The translations under genes and the position numbers were made by a program. From positions 1,178,001-1,242,000 of the forward strand of contig NZ_JYKZ01000001.1 of NCBI RefSeq assembly GCF_001043005.1: a stretch of 64,000 nucleotides of DNA, in the 5' to 3' direction. Positions within the stretch are counted from its first letter, which is position 1, and each line of letters begins with the position of its first letter. Below the pieces are notes generated by a model. That model had not been told where the DNA came from. It was given only the letters and a program-made list of their open reading frames with translations, and did no database searches. Positions 11,584-21,552 of the stretch are shown piece by piece. This stretch comes from Pseudomonas psychrophila (lineage in GTDB: Bacteria; Pseudomonadota; Gammaproteobacteria; Pseudomonadales; Pseudomonadaceae).

Positions 11584-11670
11584 TGTAGGAGCGGGCTTGC
11601 TCGCGATGCTATCAACTCGGTATCTCTGACAAAACGAGTCGATGCAATCGCTAGCAAGCCCGCTCCCACG
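11584..11670. repeat. REP palindrome pair
   Basis: GTAGGAGCGGGCTTGCTCGCGATG at the left and ATCGCTAGCAAGCCCGCTCCCAC at the right form an inverted pair with a 40-base spacer. It lies between the convergent transglycosylase and ldcA genes. The right copy has CTAGC where GCGAGC is usual. Confidence 0.85.
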
Positions 11671-11672
11671 GT

Positions 11673-12626
11673 TCAAGTTTTTACTGTGACCACATCCTGC
11701 TCAAGCACCAACTGCTGCAGGTCCGCATCCAGTCGCACCTGAGCCCCCATCGGCAGGGTCAGATTGGGGTCACAATGCCCGCTGCGCCATCCCGCCAACA
11801 CCGGAATCCCTAGCCCACCCAGCTCCTGGGTAAGCAACCGCCCCAACGCCAGCACATCAACCCCCGCTACATCCCCCACCAGGACACCTCGCAACCTGTC
11901 GAGCTTACCCGCCAGGCGCAAATGTGTAAGCAGGCGATCAACCCGGTATAGCGGCTCGTTCACGTCTTCGATAAACAGAATGATGTCTTCGTCATCCAGC
12001 TCAAACGCAGTCCCGAGAGTGGCGCAGATCATGGATAGATTGCCGCCCAGCAGACGGCCACTGGCGCATCCGGGCGCAATCGTCATCAGGGGGTAGGCAG
12101 CTGGGTGCTCAAGCACGGGCAGTTGTCGCCCGCTGAGCATGCGTAGCAGTGAGGATTCAGTGGGTGGCTGCTTGTTGCCCAGCAAGTCGGCGTTCAACAT
12201 CGGCCCGTGAAAGGTCACAAAGCCCGCGTAACGAGTGATCGCCAGGTGCAGCGCGGTGATATCGCTGTAGCCCACAAAAGGCTTGGGATGGCGACGCAGC
12301 AGCTCAAAATCGATGCCTTCCAGCAAGCGCGGGCTACCGTAACCGCCCCGCAGGCAGAAAATCGCATCAATACTGTCATCAGCAAACGCATCATGCAGGT
12401 CGCGCAAGCGCACTGCATCGGAGCCTGCAAGATAACCGTCCTTTTCCCACACACCCGGAAATACCCGCAGCTGATAGCCGCGGTCATGCATCCATTGGGT
12501 GGCGAGTTTCAGATCAAGTTCGGCGGGACCGGCCGGGGCGATCAGGGCGATCACCCCACCAGCGGGCAACGCGGGCACCGCGCTGTGGGTCTTGAAAGAC
12601 ACGGGCGCGGTGCTCCGGTTTGTCAT
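11673..12626 (-). CDS. ldcA: Muramoyltetrapeptide LD-carboxypeptidase (S66)
   Basis: A 317-residue cytoplasmic serine peptidase that trims the terminal D-alanine from recycled murein tetrapeptides. The nucleophile lies in GYSDITALH, the acidic segment is LFIEDVNEPLYRVDRLL, and the histidine is in GHCDPNLTLPMGA. The frame opens with GTG at 12638, but ATG at 12626 just after the lipA stop is the better start. The gene follows lipA closely on the same strand and may be cotranscribed; its function links it to the peptidoglycan genes around it. Confidence 0.9.
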   Translation of the reverse strand: MTNRSTAPVSFKTHSAVPALPAGGVIALIAPAGPAELDLKLATQWMHDRGYQLRVFPGVWEKDGYLAGSDAVRLRDLHDAFADDSIDAIFCLRGGYGSPRLLEGIDFELLRRHPKPFVGYSDITALHLAITRYAGFVTFHGPMLNADLLGNKQPPTESSLLRMLSGRQLPVLEHPAAYPLMTIAPGCASGRLLGGNLSMICATLGTAFELDDEDIILFIEDVNEPLYRVDRLLTHLRLAGKLDRLRGVLVGDVAGVDVLALGRLLTQELGGLGIPVLAGWRSGHCDPNLTLPMGAQVRLDADLQQLVLEQDVVTVKT

Positions 12627-12630
12627 GGAA

Positions 12631-13671
12631 TCAGGCACTCACCAGCATGGATTTGACCAGCTTGGCTTGTTCATCCGCGTGATACGAAGAACGTACCAAC
12701 GGGCCGGATGCCACGTTTTTGAAGCCCATTTTGTAGCCTTCTTCGGCGAACCAGGCGAAAACGTCCGGGTGCACGAAACGCTGTACCGGCAAGTGGTTGC
12801 GCGATGGCTGCAAGTACTGACCCAGGGTCAGCATGTCGATGTCGTGTTCGCGCATGCGCTTCATCACTTCAATGACTTCTTCATCCGTCTCGCCCAGACC
12901 CAGCATCAGGCCGGACTTGGTCGGGATGTGCGGCATCATCTGCTTGAAGCGCTGGAGCAAGGTCAGCGACCACTGGTAGTCGGAACCAGGGCGGGCGGCC
13001 TTGTACAGGCGCGGCACGGTTTCGAGGTTGTGGTTGAACACGTCAGGCGGCTCGGCTGCGGTGATGTCCAGCGCAACGTCCATGCGACCACGGTAATCCG
13101 GCACGAGGGTTTCAAGCAGAACACCCGGTGACAGCTTGCGGATCTCGCGGATGCAATCGGCAAAGTGCTGGGCACCGCCGTCACGCAGGTCGTCGCGGTC
13201 TACCGAGGTGATCACCACGTACTTCAGGCGCAAGTCAGCAATGGCGATGGCCAGGCTTTCAGGCTCGTTGACGTCCAGTGGCTTCGGTCGACCGTGGCCC
13301 ACATCGCAGAACGGGCAGCGGCGGGTGCAGATATCGCCCATGATCATGAAGGTCGCGGTGCCGCCCGAGAAGCACTCGCCCAGGTTCGGGCAGGAAGCTT
13401 CTTCGCACACGCTGTGCAGCTTGTGCTTGCGCAGCAATGACTTGATACGGTCGACTTCAGGCGAAACCGGAATGCGTACACGAATCCAGTCAGGCTTCTT
13501 CGGCAGCTCGGTGGTCGGAATGATCTTTACCGGGATACGCGCAACCTTTTCGGCACCGCGCAATTTAACGCCGGTCTCAACCTTGGAACGGGCCTCGCTG
13601 GCGCGGGCTGCACGTTCTGAGATATCCAGCGTTGGGATCAGGGTTTGAACAGCGTCTTGCGCAGTAGTCAT
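12631..13671 (-). CDS. lipA: Lipoyl synthase
   Basis: A 346-residue radical-SAM enzyme that inserts two sulfurs into octanoylated E2 and H proteins. Both iron-sulfur motifs are present: [12 protein letters not shown] for the auxiliary cluster and CTRRCPFC for the SAM cluster, plus RSSYHADEQ at the C-terminus, where a serine ligates the auxiliary cluster. The N-terminus is about 25 residues longer than the E. coli protein. It follows lipB with only a few bases between, giving the operon ybeD-lipB-lipA. Confidence 0.97.
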   Translation of the reverse strand: MTTAQDAVQTLIPTLDISERAARASEARSKVETGVKLRGAEKVARIPVKIIPTTELPKKPDWIRVRIPVSPEVDRIKSLLRKHKLHSVCEEASCPNLGECFSGGTATFMIMGDICTRRCPFCDVGHGRPKPLDVNEPESLAIAIADLRLKYVVITSVDRDDLRDGGAQHFADCIREIRKLSPGVLLETLVPDYRGRMDVALDITAAEPPDVFNHNLETVPRLYKAARPGSDYQWSLTLLQRFKQMMPHIPTKSGLMLGLGETDEEVIEVMKRMREHDIDMLTLGQYLQPSRNHLPVQRFVHPDVFAWFAEEGYKMGFKNVASGPLVRSSYHADEQAKLVKSMLVSA

Positions 13672-13672
13672 A

Positions 13673-14326
13673 TCAGTCGATTCCGCCCGTCAGGGTCGTC
13701 TGCTCAGCATAGTCGAGGTGTTTGACGAGCTGCACACGCAGCCGGGCACCTACCTCGGCAAATTCAATCGGCCCTGCATGGTCACGCAGCTGGGTCATCG
13801 CCAGCCCCGCATAACCACAGGGGTTAATCCGTCGAAACGGTTCCAGGTCCATGTCCACATTCAGGGCCAGACCATGGAAGGAGCAGCCATTACGGATTCG
13901 CAGCCCCAGTGAGGCGATTTTCGCGCCGTCAACATACACACCGGGGGCATCAGGCTTGGCCGCAGCGTTCACGCCATAGCTGGCGAGAAGGTCGATCAGG
14001 CACTGTTCCATCCGCGTGACCAGCTCACGCACGCCATAACCCAGCCGGCGCACGTCAAGCAACAGGTAAGCGACCAATTGACCAGGGCCATGATAGGTCA
14101 CCTGGCCACCGCGATCCGACTTCACCACCGGGATATCACCCGGTAATAGCAGGTGCTCGGCCTTGCCTGCCTGGCCTTGGGTAAATACCGGCGGATGCTG
14201 CACCAGCCAGACTTCATCTTGCGTGTCCGGCTCAAGCTTGCGCTCATCGGTGAAACGTTGCATCGCCAGCCAGGTACGCTCGTAATCAAGCTGACCCAGT
14301 TCGCGAATACCCAAGACCTGCGACAT
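13673..14326 (-). CDS. lipB: Octanoyltransferase LipB
   Basis: A 217-residue enzyme moving octanoyl groups from acyl carrier protein to lipoyl domains. Motifs [15 protein letters not shown], the lysine in [11 protein letters not shown], and the cysteine in INPCGYAGL are intact. A GTG codon lies one codon upstream, but the ATG at 14326 overlaps the ybeD stop by one base (TGATG), so translation is coupled. lipA follows immediately. Confidence 0.96.
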   Translation of the reverse strand: MSQVLGIRELGQLDYERTWLAMQRFTDERKLEPDTQDEVWLVQHPPVFTQGQAGKAEHLLLPGDIPVVKSDRGGQVTYHGPGQLVAYLLLDVRRLGYGVRELVTRMEQCLIDLLASYGVNAAAKPDAPGVYVDGAKIASLGLRIRNGCSFHGLALNVDMDLEPFRRINPCGYAGLAMTQLRDHAGPIEFAEVGARLRVQLVKHLDYAEQTTLTGGID

Positions 14327-14601
14327 CACAACACCATGTGTACGAAGCCGGTGGCTCGCAGTTCGCTGTTGATGTTGTAGAGCTGATCCTGATCGGTTGC
14401 CACGATGTGCAACTGGATCGTCGTGTACTTGCCATTGGTGCTCTGGCGTTCGTCGACACGATCATCGTTGACCGTCGCGTGTTTCTTGACGATGTCGATG
14501 ATCCTGTCCTTGTTGCCCACACCCGTGTCGCTGATCACCTTAACCGGGTAATCCACGTTAGGGAATTCGATCTTTGGCGCCTTTACTTCGGTATCGGTCA
14601 T
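14326..14601 (-). CDS. ybeD: YbeD family DUF493 protein
   Basis: A 91-residue cytoplasmic protein of the YbeD/DUF493 family, with a ferredoxin-like ACT-type fold expected. Signature parts are [11 protein letters not shown] and the closing [13 protein letters not shown]. The family is always found beside lipB; its biochemical role is not established. The frame continues upstream for 55 codons, but ATG at 14601 gives the family start. Its stop overlaps the lipB start. Confidence 0.92.
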   Translation of the reverse strand: MTDTEVKAPKIEFPNVDYPVKVISDTGVGNKDRIIDIVKKHATVNDDRVDERQSTNGKYTTIQLHIVATDQDQLYNINSELRATGFVHMVL

Positions 14602-14639
14602 GGCGTATTGGCCTCGTAAGCCTTGAGCTACAGAGATAA

Positions 14640-14662
14640 CTCCGCGCCGTGTAAGCGCGGAG
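14640..14662 (-). terminator. Hairpin between dacC and ybeD
   Basis: CTCCGCGC (14640-14647) pairs with GCGCGGAG (14655-14662), a perfect 8-base-pair stem with a 7-base loop. Read on the minus strand it is followed by only a short TTAT, so it may be a weak terminator or attenuator between dacC and ybeD. Confidence 0.45.
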
Positions 14663-14680
14663 CCATACAGGTGGGAGCTA

Positions 14681-15838
14681 TTAGTTGAACAGTCCGTAGA
14701 AGAATAGACGGATGCTGTCCCAGACGCGTCGGAAAATACCGCCTTCCTCAACGGGCTCCAGTGCAATCAGGTCGGCGCTGTGCACAACCTTGTCGTCGAG
14801 CTTGACCTCAACCTTGCCGATCACATCGCCTTGGGCGATAGGGGCCATCAGTTGCGGGTTCATGGTCATGCTTGCAGCCAGCTTTTTCAATTGGCCTTTA
14901 GGCAGCGTCATGGTCAAGTCTTCAGCCAAACCGGCTTTGACCTGGTTGGTAGTGCCTTTCCAGACCGGGGCCTGAGCCAGCTCTACACCCTTCTGGTAGA
15001 AGGTCTGGGTTTCGAAGAAGCGGAAACCGTAGGTCAGCAGCTTTTGCGTTTCGGCAGCACGGGCGACTTCGCTGTTGGTACCAAACACCACGGCAATCAG
15101 ACGCTGGCCATCACGAACAGCCGACGACACCATGCAGTAGCCTGCTTCGTCGGTGTGACCGGTTTTCAGACCGTCAACGGTCTTGTCACGCCACAGCAAC
15201 AGGTTGCGGTTAGGCTGCTTGATGCCGTTCCAGAAGAACTCTTTCTGCGAGTAGATCGCATAGTGAGTCGGGTCTTCGTGAATGATGGCACGGGCCAGCA
15301 ATGCCATGTCATGAGCCGACGAGTAATGCTCCGGGTTTGGCAGGCCGGTCGGGTTCATGAAGTGGCTGTTGGACATGCCCAACTCGCCAGCGGTTTTGTT
15401 CATCATGTCGGCAAATGCGTCTTCGCTGCCGGCAATGTGCTCAGACAAAGCCACGCTGGCGTCGTTACCCGACTGAATGATGATGCCGTGCAGCAGGTCG
15501 CTGACCGACACTTGAGTGCCGACCTTGATGAACATCCGCGAACCACCGGTACGCCAGGCGTTTTCACTGACAGTTACCGGATCGTTTTCGCCGATCTGAC
15601 CACGACGGATTTCCAGGGTCGCGATGTAAGCAGTCATCAGCTTGGTGAGGCTGGCTGGTGGCAGACGCTGGTCACCGTTGTTCTCGACCAGCACGTTACC
15701 GCTGCTGGCATCCATCAGAACGTAGGACTTGGCTGCAAGTTGTGGCGGCGACGGCATCATCTCGACTGCCCAGGCGGCAGGAGTGACGATCAGCGGTACA
15801 AGCAGGCACAGGCGTTTGGCAAAAGTGGTGATGTTCAT
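14681..15838 (-). CDS. dacC: D-alanyl-D-alanine carboxypeptidase (PBP5 type)
   Basis: A 385-residue periplasmic penicillin-binding protein that removes the terminal D-alanine from pentapeptides. A signal peptide (residues 1-24, cut after WA) precedes the catalytic domain with S63LTK66, SGN near residue 120 and KTG in GLKTGHTDEAGYC. The PBP5 C-terminal beta domain follows, then a short amphipathic end (IFRRVWDSIRLFFYGLFN) that anchors the protein to the inner membrane. It belongs to the leftward envelope cluster with rlpA, mltB, rodA and mrdA. Called dacC by Pseudomonas convention; dacA is also used. Confidence 0.95.
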   Translation of the reverse strand: MNITTFAKRLCLLVPLIVTPAAWAVEMMPSPPQLAAKSYVLMDASSGNVLVENNGDQRLPPASLTKLMTAYIATLEIRRGQIGENDPVTVSENAWRTGGSRMFIKVGTQVSVSDLLHGIIIQSGNDASVALSEHIAGSEDAFADMMNKTAGELGMSNSHFMNPTGLPNPEHYSSAHDMALLARAIIHEDPTHYAIYSQKEFFWNGIKQPNRNLLLWRDKTVDGLKTGHTDEAGYCMVSSAVRDGQRLIAVVFGTNSEVARAAETQKLLTYGFRFFETQTFYQKGVELAQAPVWKGTTNQVKAGLAEDLTMTLPKGQLKKLAASMTMNPQLMAPIAQGDVIGKVEVKLDDKVVHSADLIALEPVEEGGIFRRVWDSIRLFFYGLFN

Positions 15839-16014
15839 CCGTCTCTCGAAGTTGTTAATTGAAACTTACCCTCACGGGCAAAACTGTACAGGCAGTCGTA
15901 TGACTGACTGCCGCGTATTCAGTTGCAGTCCCTGCCCCTGAAAGGGCTTTTATTCTTGACCTCTGCAACTGCGTTTGGGCCCCTGATGCTCCGGGCCCAA
16001 CGCTTTGATCGGTG

Positions 16015-17004
16015 CTACTGATCCGACGTCACAACACTTGGCTGGCCCAAATTGGCCAGGCGCACGCTGTTTTGCGTTTGCTGTACTTCGCCCGCCGAAG
16101 CAATAGGCCCCAGGCGCACTCGATGCAAGGTTTGCTGATTGCGCACAATCGAGCTGATGAACACAGGGGTACTGACCATGCCACTGAGCTTGGAACGAAG
16201 CAACTCGGCGGCGTCCGGATTGGCAAAGGCGCCTACCTGCAAATACGTACCCTGCCCCTTGGGCAGGGTGCTGACCGGTACGACATCGGCGGCATGCTGC
16301 TGCGCCGGTGGCGTCCATTGCTCAATCTTGCCGGTAGAGACGGTCGGAGCGGTGTTCTGGGCCATTTTCGGCTCATTGAGCATCAAGGGTGCCGGACGAC
16401 CGCGCTGGGCCCACCAGGCTTGAGGGTCAATGCCTTCAACCTTGACCCGTGCCGTACCGGTTTCGGCATAGCCCAGTTTCTTGGCGGCAGCGTAGGACAG
16501 GTCGATGATGCGGTCCGAATAAAACGGTCCACGGTCGTTAACCCGCAGGACTACGGCCTTGCCGTTATCGAGATTGGTTACTTTGACGTAGCTGGGCAAC
16601 GGCAGGGTTTTATGTGCCGCGCTCATGCCGTACAGGTCATACACTTCGCCATTGGCCGTGTTTTGACCGTGAAACTTGGTGCCGTACCAGGACGCAGTGC
16701 CAGAGGCCACGTAGGTCTTGGACTCTTGCATCGGAAAGTAGGTCTTGCCCAGAACCGAGTACGGTGCAGCCTTGTAAGGACCGCTGTGCAGGGTCGGCGT
16801 GGCATCCGGGATACGAGACACGTCGACATCCCACCATGGTGCGCCATCTTTATGCGCGCGGTTGATGTCCAGACCTGGCTTGGAACTGACACCGGCAGAC
16901 GTTTGCGGAGTCGTCGTGCGGCTGCTGGAGCAACTCACCACCAGTAGCGCGATAGCGGCGCAGGCGGCGAGCTTCAAAGGTGTACGGATCGCTAGAAACG
17001 GCAT
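16015..17004 (-). CDS. rlpA: RlpA, septal lytic transglycosylase lipoprotein
   Basis: A 329-residue lipoprotein with lipobox VVSC (Cys25), a double-psi beta-barrel domain (about residues 95-190, ASWYGTKFHGQNTANGE then RVNDRGPF) and a C-terminal SPOR domain (about 250-325, YLQVGAFANPDAAELL). In P. aeruginosa RlpA cleaves denuded glycan strands at the septum; SPOR binds those strands. The acidic residue and the HxxxT context needed for activity are present. Its ATG overlaps the mltB stop (TAATG), so the two transglycosylases are translationally coupled. Confidence 0.95.
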   Translation of the reverse strand: MPFLAIRTPLKLAACAAIALLVVSCSSSRTTTPQTSAGVSSKPGLDINRAHKDGAPWWDVDVSRIPDATPTLHSGPYKAAPYSVLGKTYFPMQESKTYVASGTASWYGTKFHGQNTANGEVYDLYGMSAAHKTLPLPSYVKVTNLDNGKAVVLRVNDRGPFYSDRIIDLSYAAAKKLGYAETGTARVKVEGIDPQAWWAQRGRPAPLMLNEPKMAQNTAPTVSTGKIEQWTPPAQQHAADVVPVSTLPKGQGTYLQVGAFANPDAAELLRSKLSGMVSTPVFISSIVRNQQTLHRVRLGPIASAGEVQQTQNSVRLANLGQPSVVTSDQ

Positions 17005-18014
17005 TACTTGTTGCCCCGTGCTTGAACCAGCAGGTCGGACAGTTGATGCACTGCCATGGCGTACATCACGCTTCGGTTGTAGCGCGTGATCGCATAAAAA
17101 TTCTTCAGGCCCATCCAGTATTCAGGGCCGTCGGCGCCTTCAAGACGGAACGCCGTCACCGGCATGTCGTCGCGCAGCGCATCATGACTCGACCAGCCCA
17201 GCGCTCGCAACTCCCCGACGGTCTTGACCGGCTCGATGCCCTGAGTCAGGCCTTCATCGACCCGATCGCCTCGCACATCGGCGCGAATCACCACCGGCTC
17301 ACCCGCTACCCAGCCATGACGCTTGAAGTAGCTGGCAACGCTGCCAATAGCATCGTCCGGATTGCTCCAGATATTGATATGACCATCACCGTCGAAGTCC
17401 ACGGCATAGGCGCGAAAGCTGCTCGGCATGAACTGCGGCAAACCCATCGCCCCGGCATAAGAGCCTTTAAGGGTAAGCGGGTCGACTTGTTCTTCGCGGG
17501 TCAGCAGCAGGAACTCACGCAGTTCCTTACGGAAAAATTCGGCACGGGGCGGGTAATCGAAACCCAGGGTCGACAGTGCATCGATCACCCGGTAGTTGCC
17601 CGTATTACGCCCATAAAAGGTCTCAACGCCGATGATCGACACAATCACCTGGGCCGGAACCCCGTACTCCTGCTCGGCGCGGGCCAGTACGGCTTCGTGC
17701 TCACGCCAAAAATCGACACCTCGTGCAACCCGGGCGTCGGTCAAAAACATCGGGCCGTATTCTTTCCACTGTTTGACGCGTTCAGCCGGGCGGGAAATGG
17801 CATCGAGAATGCTCTGTTTGCGCTCGGCCTCACGGAATACGCCCATCAGTTGCTCGCCGGCGAATCCGTAGTCGCGGGTCATTTCACCGACGAACTCCGC
17901 CACTTGGGGTGAGCCCTCGTAGTCACCGGCTACGGCGCTCTGCGCTGCCCCGAATAGACCCAGCAGGCCTACCCATGACGCGTATCGAGCGGCCCAGCCA
18001 CGCATTGCTTGCAT
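17004..18014 (-). CDS. mltB: Lytic murein transglycosylase B
   Basis: A 336-residue membrane-bound lytic transglycosylase. The catalytic Glu lies in IIGVETFYGRNTG near residue 133; GSYAGAMGLPQFMPSSFRAYAVDFDGDG is also typical. The long open frame starts at 18311 inside rodA, but ATG at 18014 has AAGGTGA 8 bases upstream and gives family size. The N-terminus is a hydrophobic signal sequence without a clear lipobox cysteine, unlike E. coli MltB, so it may be periplasmic rather than lipid-anchored. It follows rodA with 17 bases between and overlaps rlpA. Confidence 0.93.
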   Translation of the reverse strand: MQAMRGWAARYASWVGLLGLFGAAQSAVAGDYEGSPQVAEFVGEMTRDYGFAGEQLMGVFREAERKQSILDAISRPAERVKQWKEYGPMFLTDARVARGVDFWREHEAVLARAEQEYGVPAQVIVSIIGVETFYGRNTGNYRVIDALSTLGFDYPPRAEFFRKELREFLLLTREEQVDPLTLKGSYAGAMGLPQFMPSSFRAYAVDFDGDGHINIWSNPDDAIGSVASYFKRHGWVAGEPVVIRADVRGDRVDEGLTQGIEPVKTVGELRALGWSSHDALRDDMPVTAFRLEGADGPEYWMGLKNFYAITRYNRSVMYAMAVHQLSDLLVQARGNK

Positions 18015-18031
18015 TGAATAATTCACCTTAA

Positions 18032-19177
18032 TCAAACTTGTGCGATCCACTTGCGATGTGTGTGAATCGACATCAAAACCCCAAACGCTGACAACAGCGT
18101 CACGAGCGAAGTGCCGCCGTAACTGATAAATGGCAATGGCACGCCCACTACCGGTAACAAGCCACTGACCATACCGATGTTGACGAAAACATAAACAAAA
18201 AACGTCATGGTCAGGCTGCCTGCCAGCAATTTGCCGAACAGCGTCTGTGCCTGGGCGGTAATCACCAGGCCACGACCGATCAACAGCAAGTAAATCAGCA
18301 GCAGCGCGCAAATACCGACAAGCCCGAATTCTTCACCCATCACCGCAATAATGAAGTCGGTGTGGCTTTCCGGGAGAAAGTCCAGGTGCGACTGGGTGCC
18401 CAGCAGCCAGCCCTTGCCGAACACCCCGCCCGAACCGATGGCGGCCTTGGACTGGATGATGTTCCAGCCGGTGCCCAGCGGATCGCTTTCAGGATCGAGG
18501 AACGTCAGAACCCGCTGCTTCTGGTAGTCGTGCATCACGAAAAGCCACATGGCAATCGCCACAGGTACCGTCGCAGCCAGCACACTGAGGATCCAGCGCC
18601 AGCGCAGCCCGCCCATGAACAGTACAAACGCACCGCCCGCCAGTACCAGCAAGGCCGTGCCCAGGTCGGGCTGGCGCACAATCAGGGCAAAGGGCACCCC
18701 GATCAGCATCAGACTGACCGCCACGTGTTTGAGCTGCGGCGGTAACGTGCGCTTGGACAGGTACCAGGCGATGGTCGCCGGCATGAGGATTTTCATGAAC
18801 TCCGAGGGCTGGAAGCGAATCACCCCGGGGATGTTGATCCAGCGTGTGGCGCCCATGGCGTTGTGGCCCATGACGTCAACCACCACCAGCAACAGCACGC
18901 CTGCCAGATAACCGATCGGTACCCAGCGAGCCATAAAACGCGGTTCAAGCTGAGCGATGATGAACATCGACACCAGCCCGATCCCGAATGAAGTTGCCTG
19001 TTTGCTCAGCAGATCCCAGCTTTTGCCGCTTGCCGAATACAGCACGAACAGGCTGCCAGCCGCCAGAGTCAGCAACAAAATCAGCAGCGGGCCATCGATA
19101 TGCAAACGCTGAAGCAGCGTGGCACGGCGACGCATCACGTCCTCACTGGAGAGGATACGGTCGAAATTACTGATCAT
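18032..19177 (-). CDS. rodA: SEDS peptidoglycan polymerase RodA
   Basis: A 381-residue polytopic membrane glycosyltransferase that polymerises lipid II during elongation with PBP2. About ten hydrophobic segments are visible; conserved stretches are QPDLGTALL, HTDFIIAVMGEEFG and the final GVPLPFISYGGTSLVT. The start at 19177 overlaps the end of mrdA by 11 bases, and the N-terminal SNFDRILSSEDVMRRRA extension occurs in Pseudomonas RodA as far as I recall. Its partner PBP2 gene lies directly upstream. Confidence 0.96.
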   Translation of the reverse strand: MISNFDRILSSEDVMRRRATLLQRLHIDGPLLILLLTLAAGSLFVLYSASGKSWDLLSKQATSFGIGLVSMFIIAQLEPRFMARWVPIGYLAGVLLLVVVDVMGHNAMGATRWINIPGVIRFQPSEFMKILMPATIAWYLSKRTLPPQLKHVAVSLMLIGVPFALIVRQPDLGTALLVLAGGAFVLFMGGLRWRWILSVLAATVPVAIAMWLFVMHDYQKQRVLTFLDPESDPLGTGWNIIQSKAAIGSGGVFGKGWLLGTQSHLDFLPESHTDFIIAVMGEEFGLVGICALLLIYLLLIGRGLVITAQAQTLFGKLLAGSLTMTFFVYVFVNIGMVSGLLPVVGVPLPFISYGGTSLVTLLSAFGVLMSIHTHRKWIAQV

Positions 19178-21062
19178 CAGCCGGAACCTCTGCCTTTACG
19201 GGACCGCCGTACTCGGGTTTGAGTTTGCCGTCTTCACCCAGCAACCAGGCGTCCATGACCTTGCGCACTACGGGCGAGGCTACGCGGCTACCGGCTTCGC
19301 CGTTTTCAATCATGACCGACACGGTAATTTGCGGGTTATTGGCCGGAGCAAAGCCGACGAACAAGGCGTGGTCGCGGTGACGCTCCTGAACCTTAGAGCG
19401 GTCATATTTTTCACCCTGCTTGATGGCTACTACCTGCGCCGTACCGCTCTTGCCGGCAATCAGGTATTGCGCGCCAACGCCCGCAACCCGCGCCGTACCG
19501 CGTGCGCCATGCACCACTTGCTGCATGCCGTGGTTGACCTTGGCCCAATTGGACGGGTCACGCAGAACGATGTCCGGCACCGGATCCGGATCCACCGGCG
19601 GCACGCCTTCGATGGTCTTGGCCAGGTGCGGACGAATCCACTTGCCTTTGCTGGCAATCAGCGCCGTGGCCTGGGCCAGCTGCAAAGGCGTGGACTGCAT
19701 GTAACCCTGACCGATCCCCAGAATCAGCGTCTCCCCCGGGAACCAGGCCTGACGCCGGGTGGCGCGCTTCCACTCGCGGGACGGCATCAGACCGGCGGAC
19801 TCTTCGAACATGTCCAGGGAGACCTTTCGCCCGATACCGAACTGATTCATGTAGGTCGACAGGCGATCAATCCCCAGCTTGTGGGCCAGGTCATAAAAAT
19901 AGGTGTCGTTGGAGCGCATGATCGCGGTGTCCAGATCGACGTAGCCATCACCGGTGCGGTTCCAGTTACGGTATTTGTGATCGTAATTGGGCAACTGGTA
20001 ATAGCCGGGGTCGTAAACCCGCGACGAGCCGGTGATCACGCCGCTGTCCAGGCCAGCAATCGCTACCGCAGGCTTGATCGTCGAGCCCGGTGGATACAGG
20101 CCGCGCAAGATACGGTTGAACAACGGTCGATCAATCGAATCGCGCAGTTCGGCATAAGCCTTGAAGCTGATGCCGGTCACGAACAGGTTTGGGTCAAAGC
20201 TCGGCTGGCTCACCATGGCCAGCACTTCGCCCGTCATCGGGTTAAGTGCAACCACGGCGCCACGGCGCCCTGCCAGCGCTTCTTCGGCCGCTTCCTGAAG
20301 TTTGATATCGAGACTGAGCACGATGTCTTTGCCAGGGATCGGGTCGGTACGCTTGAGTACCCGCAATACCCGGCCCCGGGCATTGGTTTCGACTTCTTCG
20401 TAACCCACCTGACCGTGCAGCTCGGCTTCGTAGAAGCGCTCGATGCCGGTTTTGCCGATATGGTGAGTACCGCTGTAATTGACTGGATCGAGGGTTTTAA
20501 GCTCTTTCTCGTTGATCCGCCCCATGTAACCCACTGAGTGCGCAAAATGCGCGCCTTGGGGGTAATGGCGCACCAACTGCGCAACCACCTCGACCCCGGG
20601 CAGGCGGAACTGGTTGACGGCAATCCGGGCGATCTGCTCTTCGTTTAGCTCAAACAGAATAGGCACCGGCTCAAATGGCCGCCGCCCCTGCTTCATGCGC
20701 TTCTCGAACAGCGCGCGATCTTCGGGCGCAAGCTGCAGCACTTCGACAATAACGTCGAGCACTTGCTGCCAGTCGCCAGAACGCTCACGGGTCATGCTCA
20801 GGCTGAAGCTGGGACGGTTGTCCGCAATCACCACGCCATTGCGGTCAAAGATCAAACCCCGTGTAGGCGGGATCGGCTGCACATGCACCCGGTTGTTTTC
20901 TGACAAGGTGGAGTGGTACTCGTACTGCACCACCTGCAGATAATAAAGCCGCGCGAGCAATACACAGATCAGCCCCACCACCACAAATGCGCCGACCACG
21001 ACGCGTCCGCGCACAAGGCGTGAGTCTTTCTCGTGGTCTTTAAGGCGAATCGGCTGAGACAT
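19167..21062 (-). CDS. mrdA: Penicillin-binding protein 2
   Basis: A 631-residue class B transpeptidase for lateral wall synthesis. One N-terminal membrane helix (about residues 22-45) is followed by the pedestal domain and the transpeptidase with STIK near residue 328, SND in MRSNDTYFY, and KSGT in AGKSGTAQVV. It works with RodA and MreBCD. The gene is 13 bases downstream of rlmH on the same strand. It is often called pbpA in Pseudomonas. Confidence 0.97.
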   Translation of the reverse strand: MSQPIRLKDHEKDSRLVRGRVVVGAFVVVGLICVLLARLYYLQVVQYEYHSTLSENNRVHVQPIPPTRGLIFDRNGVVIADNRPSFSLSMTRERSGDWQQVLDVIVEVLQLAPEDRALFEKRMKQGRRPFEPVPILFELNEEQIARIAVNQFRLPGVEVVAQLVRHYPQGAHFAHSVGYMGRINEKELKTLDPVNYSGTHHIGKTGIERFYEAELHGQVGYEEVETNARGRVLRVLKRTDPIPGKDIVLSLDIKLQEAAEEALAGRRGAVVALNPMTGEVLAMVSQPSFDPNLFVTGISFKAYAELRDSIDRPLFNRILRGLYPPGSTIKPAVAIAGLDSGVITGSSRVYDPGYYQLPNYDHKYRNWNRTGDGYVDLDTAIMRSNDTYFYDLAHKLGIDRLSTYMNQFGIGRKVSLDMFEESAGLMPSREWKRATRRQAWFPGETLILGIGQGYMQSTPLQLAQATALIASKGKWIRPHLAKTIEGVPPVDPDPVPDIVLRDPSNWAKVNHGMQQVVHGARGTARVAGVGAQYLIAGKSGTAQVVAIKQGEKYDRSKVQERHRDHALFVGFAPANNPQITVSVMIENGEAGSRVASPVVRKVMDAWLLGEDGKLKPEYGGPVKAEVPADDQ

Positions 21063-21075
21063 TCAGGGCGCTGAG

Positions 21076-21543
21076 CTATTTGTGATACGGGTGCCCGGAC
21101 AACACTGTCCAGGCGCGATACAACTGCTCACCGATCAGAATCCTTACCAACGGGTGCGGCAACGTCAATGGCGACAGCGACCAGCGCTGATCCGCGCGGG
21201 CGCAGACTTCCGGCGCCAGCCCTTCCGGGCCACCGACCATAAAGTTCACCGTGCGCGAATCCAGGCGCCAGCGGTCGAGTTCAACCGCCAACTGCTCGGT
21301 ACTCCACGGTTTGCCGTGCACTTCAAGGGTGACGATCCGCTCTCCGGGGCCGACTTTGGCCAGCATGGCCTCGCCTTCCTGACGGATGAATCGAGCCACG
21401 TCGGCATTCTTGCCACGGGTATTGAGCGGTATTTCCACCAGTTCAAGGGCCAGTTCGGATGGCAGACGCTTGGCATATTCATGCCAGCCTTCTTCCACCC
21501 ATTTAGGCATACGCGAACCGACAGCGATCAAACGCAGGCGCAC
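21076..21543 (-). CDS. rlmH: 23S rRNA pseudouridine-1915 N3-methyltransferase
   Basis: A 155-residue SPOUT-class methyltransferase acting on helix 69 of 23S rRNA in assembled ribosomes. Typical parts are [23 protein letters not shown] at the start, [13 protein letters not shown] in the SAM-binding knot, and [20 protein letters not shown] at the end. It is 9 bases after rsfS, the conserved rsfS-rlmH pair, and precedes mrdA. Confidence 0.97.
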   Translation of the reverse strand: MRLRLIAVGSRMPKWVEEGWHEYAKRLPSELALELVEIPLNTRGKNADVARFIRQEGEAMLAKVGPGERIVTLEVHGKPWSTEQLAVELDRWRLDSRTVNFMVGGPEGLAPEVCARADQRWSLSPLTLPHPLVRILIGEQLYRAWTVLSGHPYHK

Positions 21544-21552
21544 AGCGAACCC

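Noticed and set aside
19119..20537. A 472-codon plus-strand frame opposite rodA/mrdA
   Set aside because: Antisense to the intact PBP2 gene; no motif or ribosome binding site.
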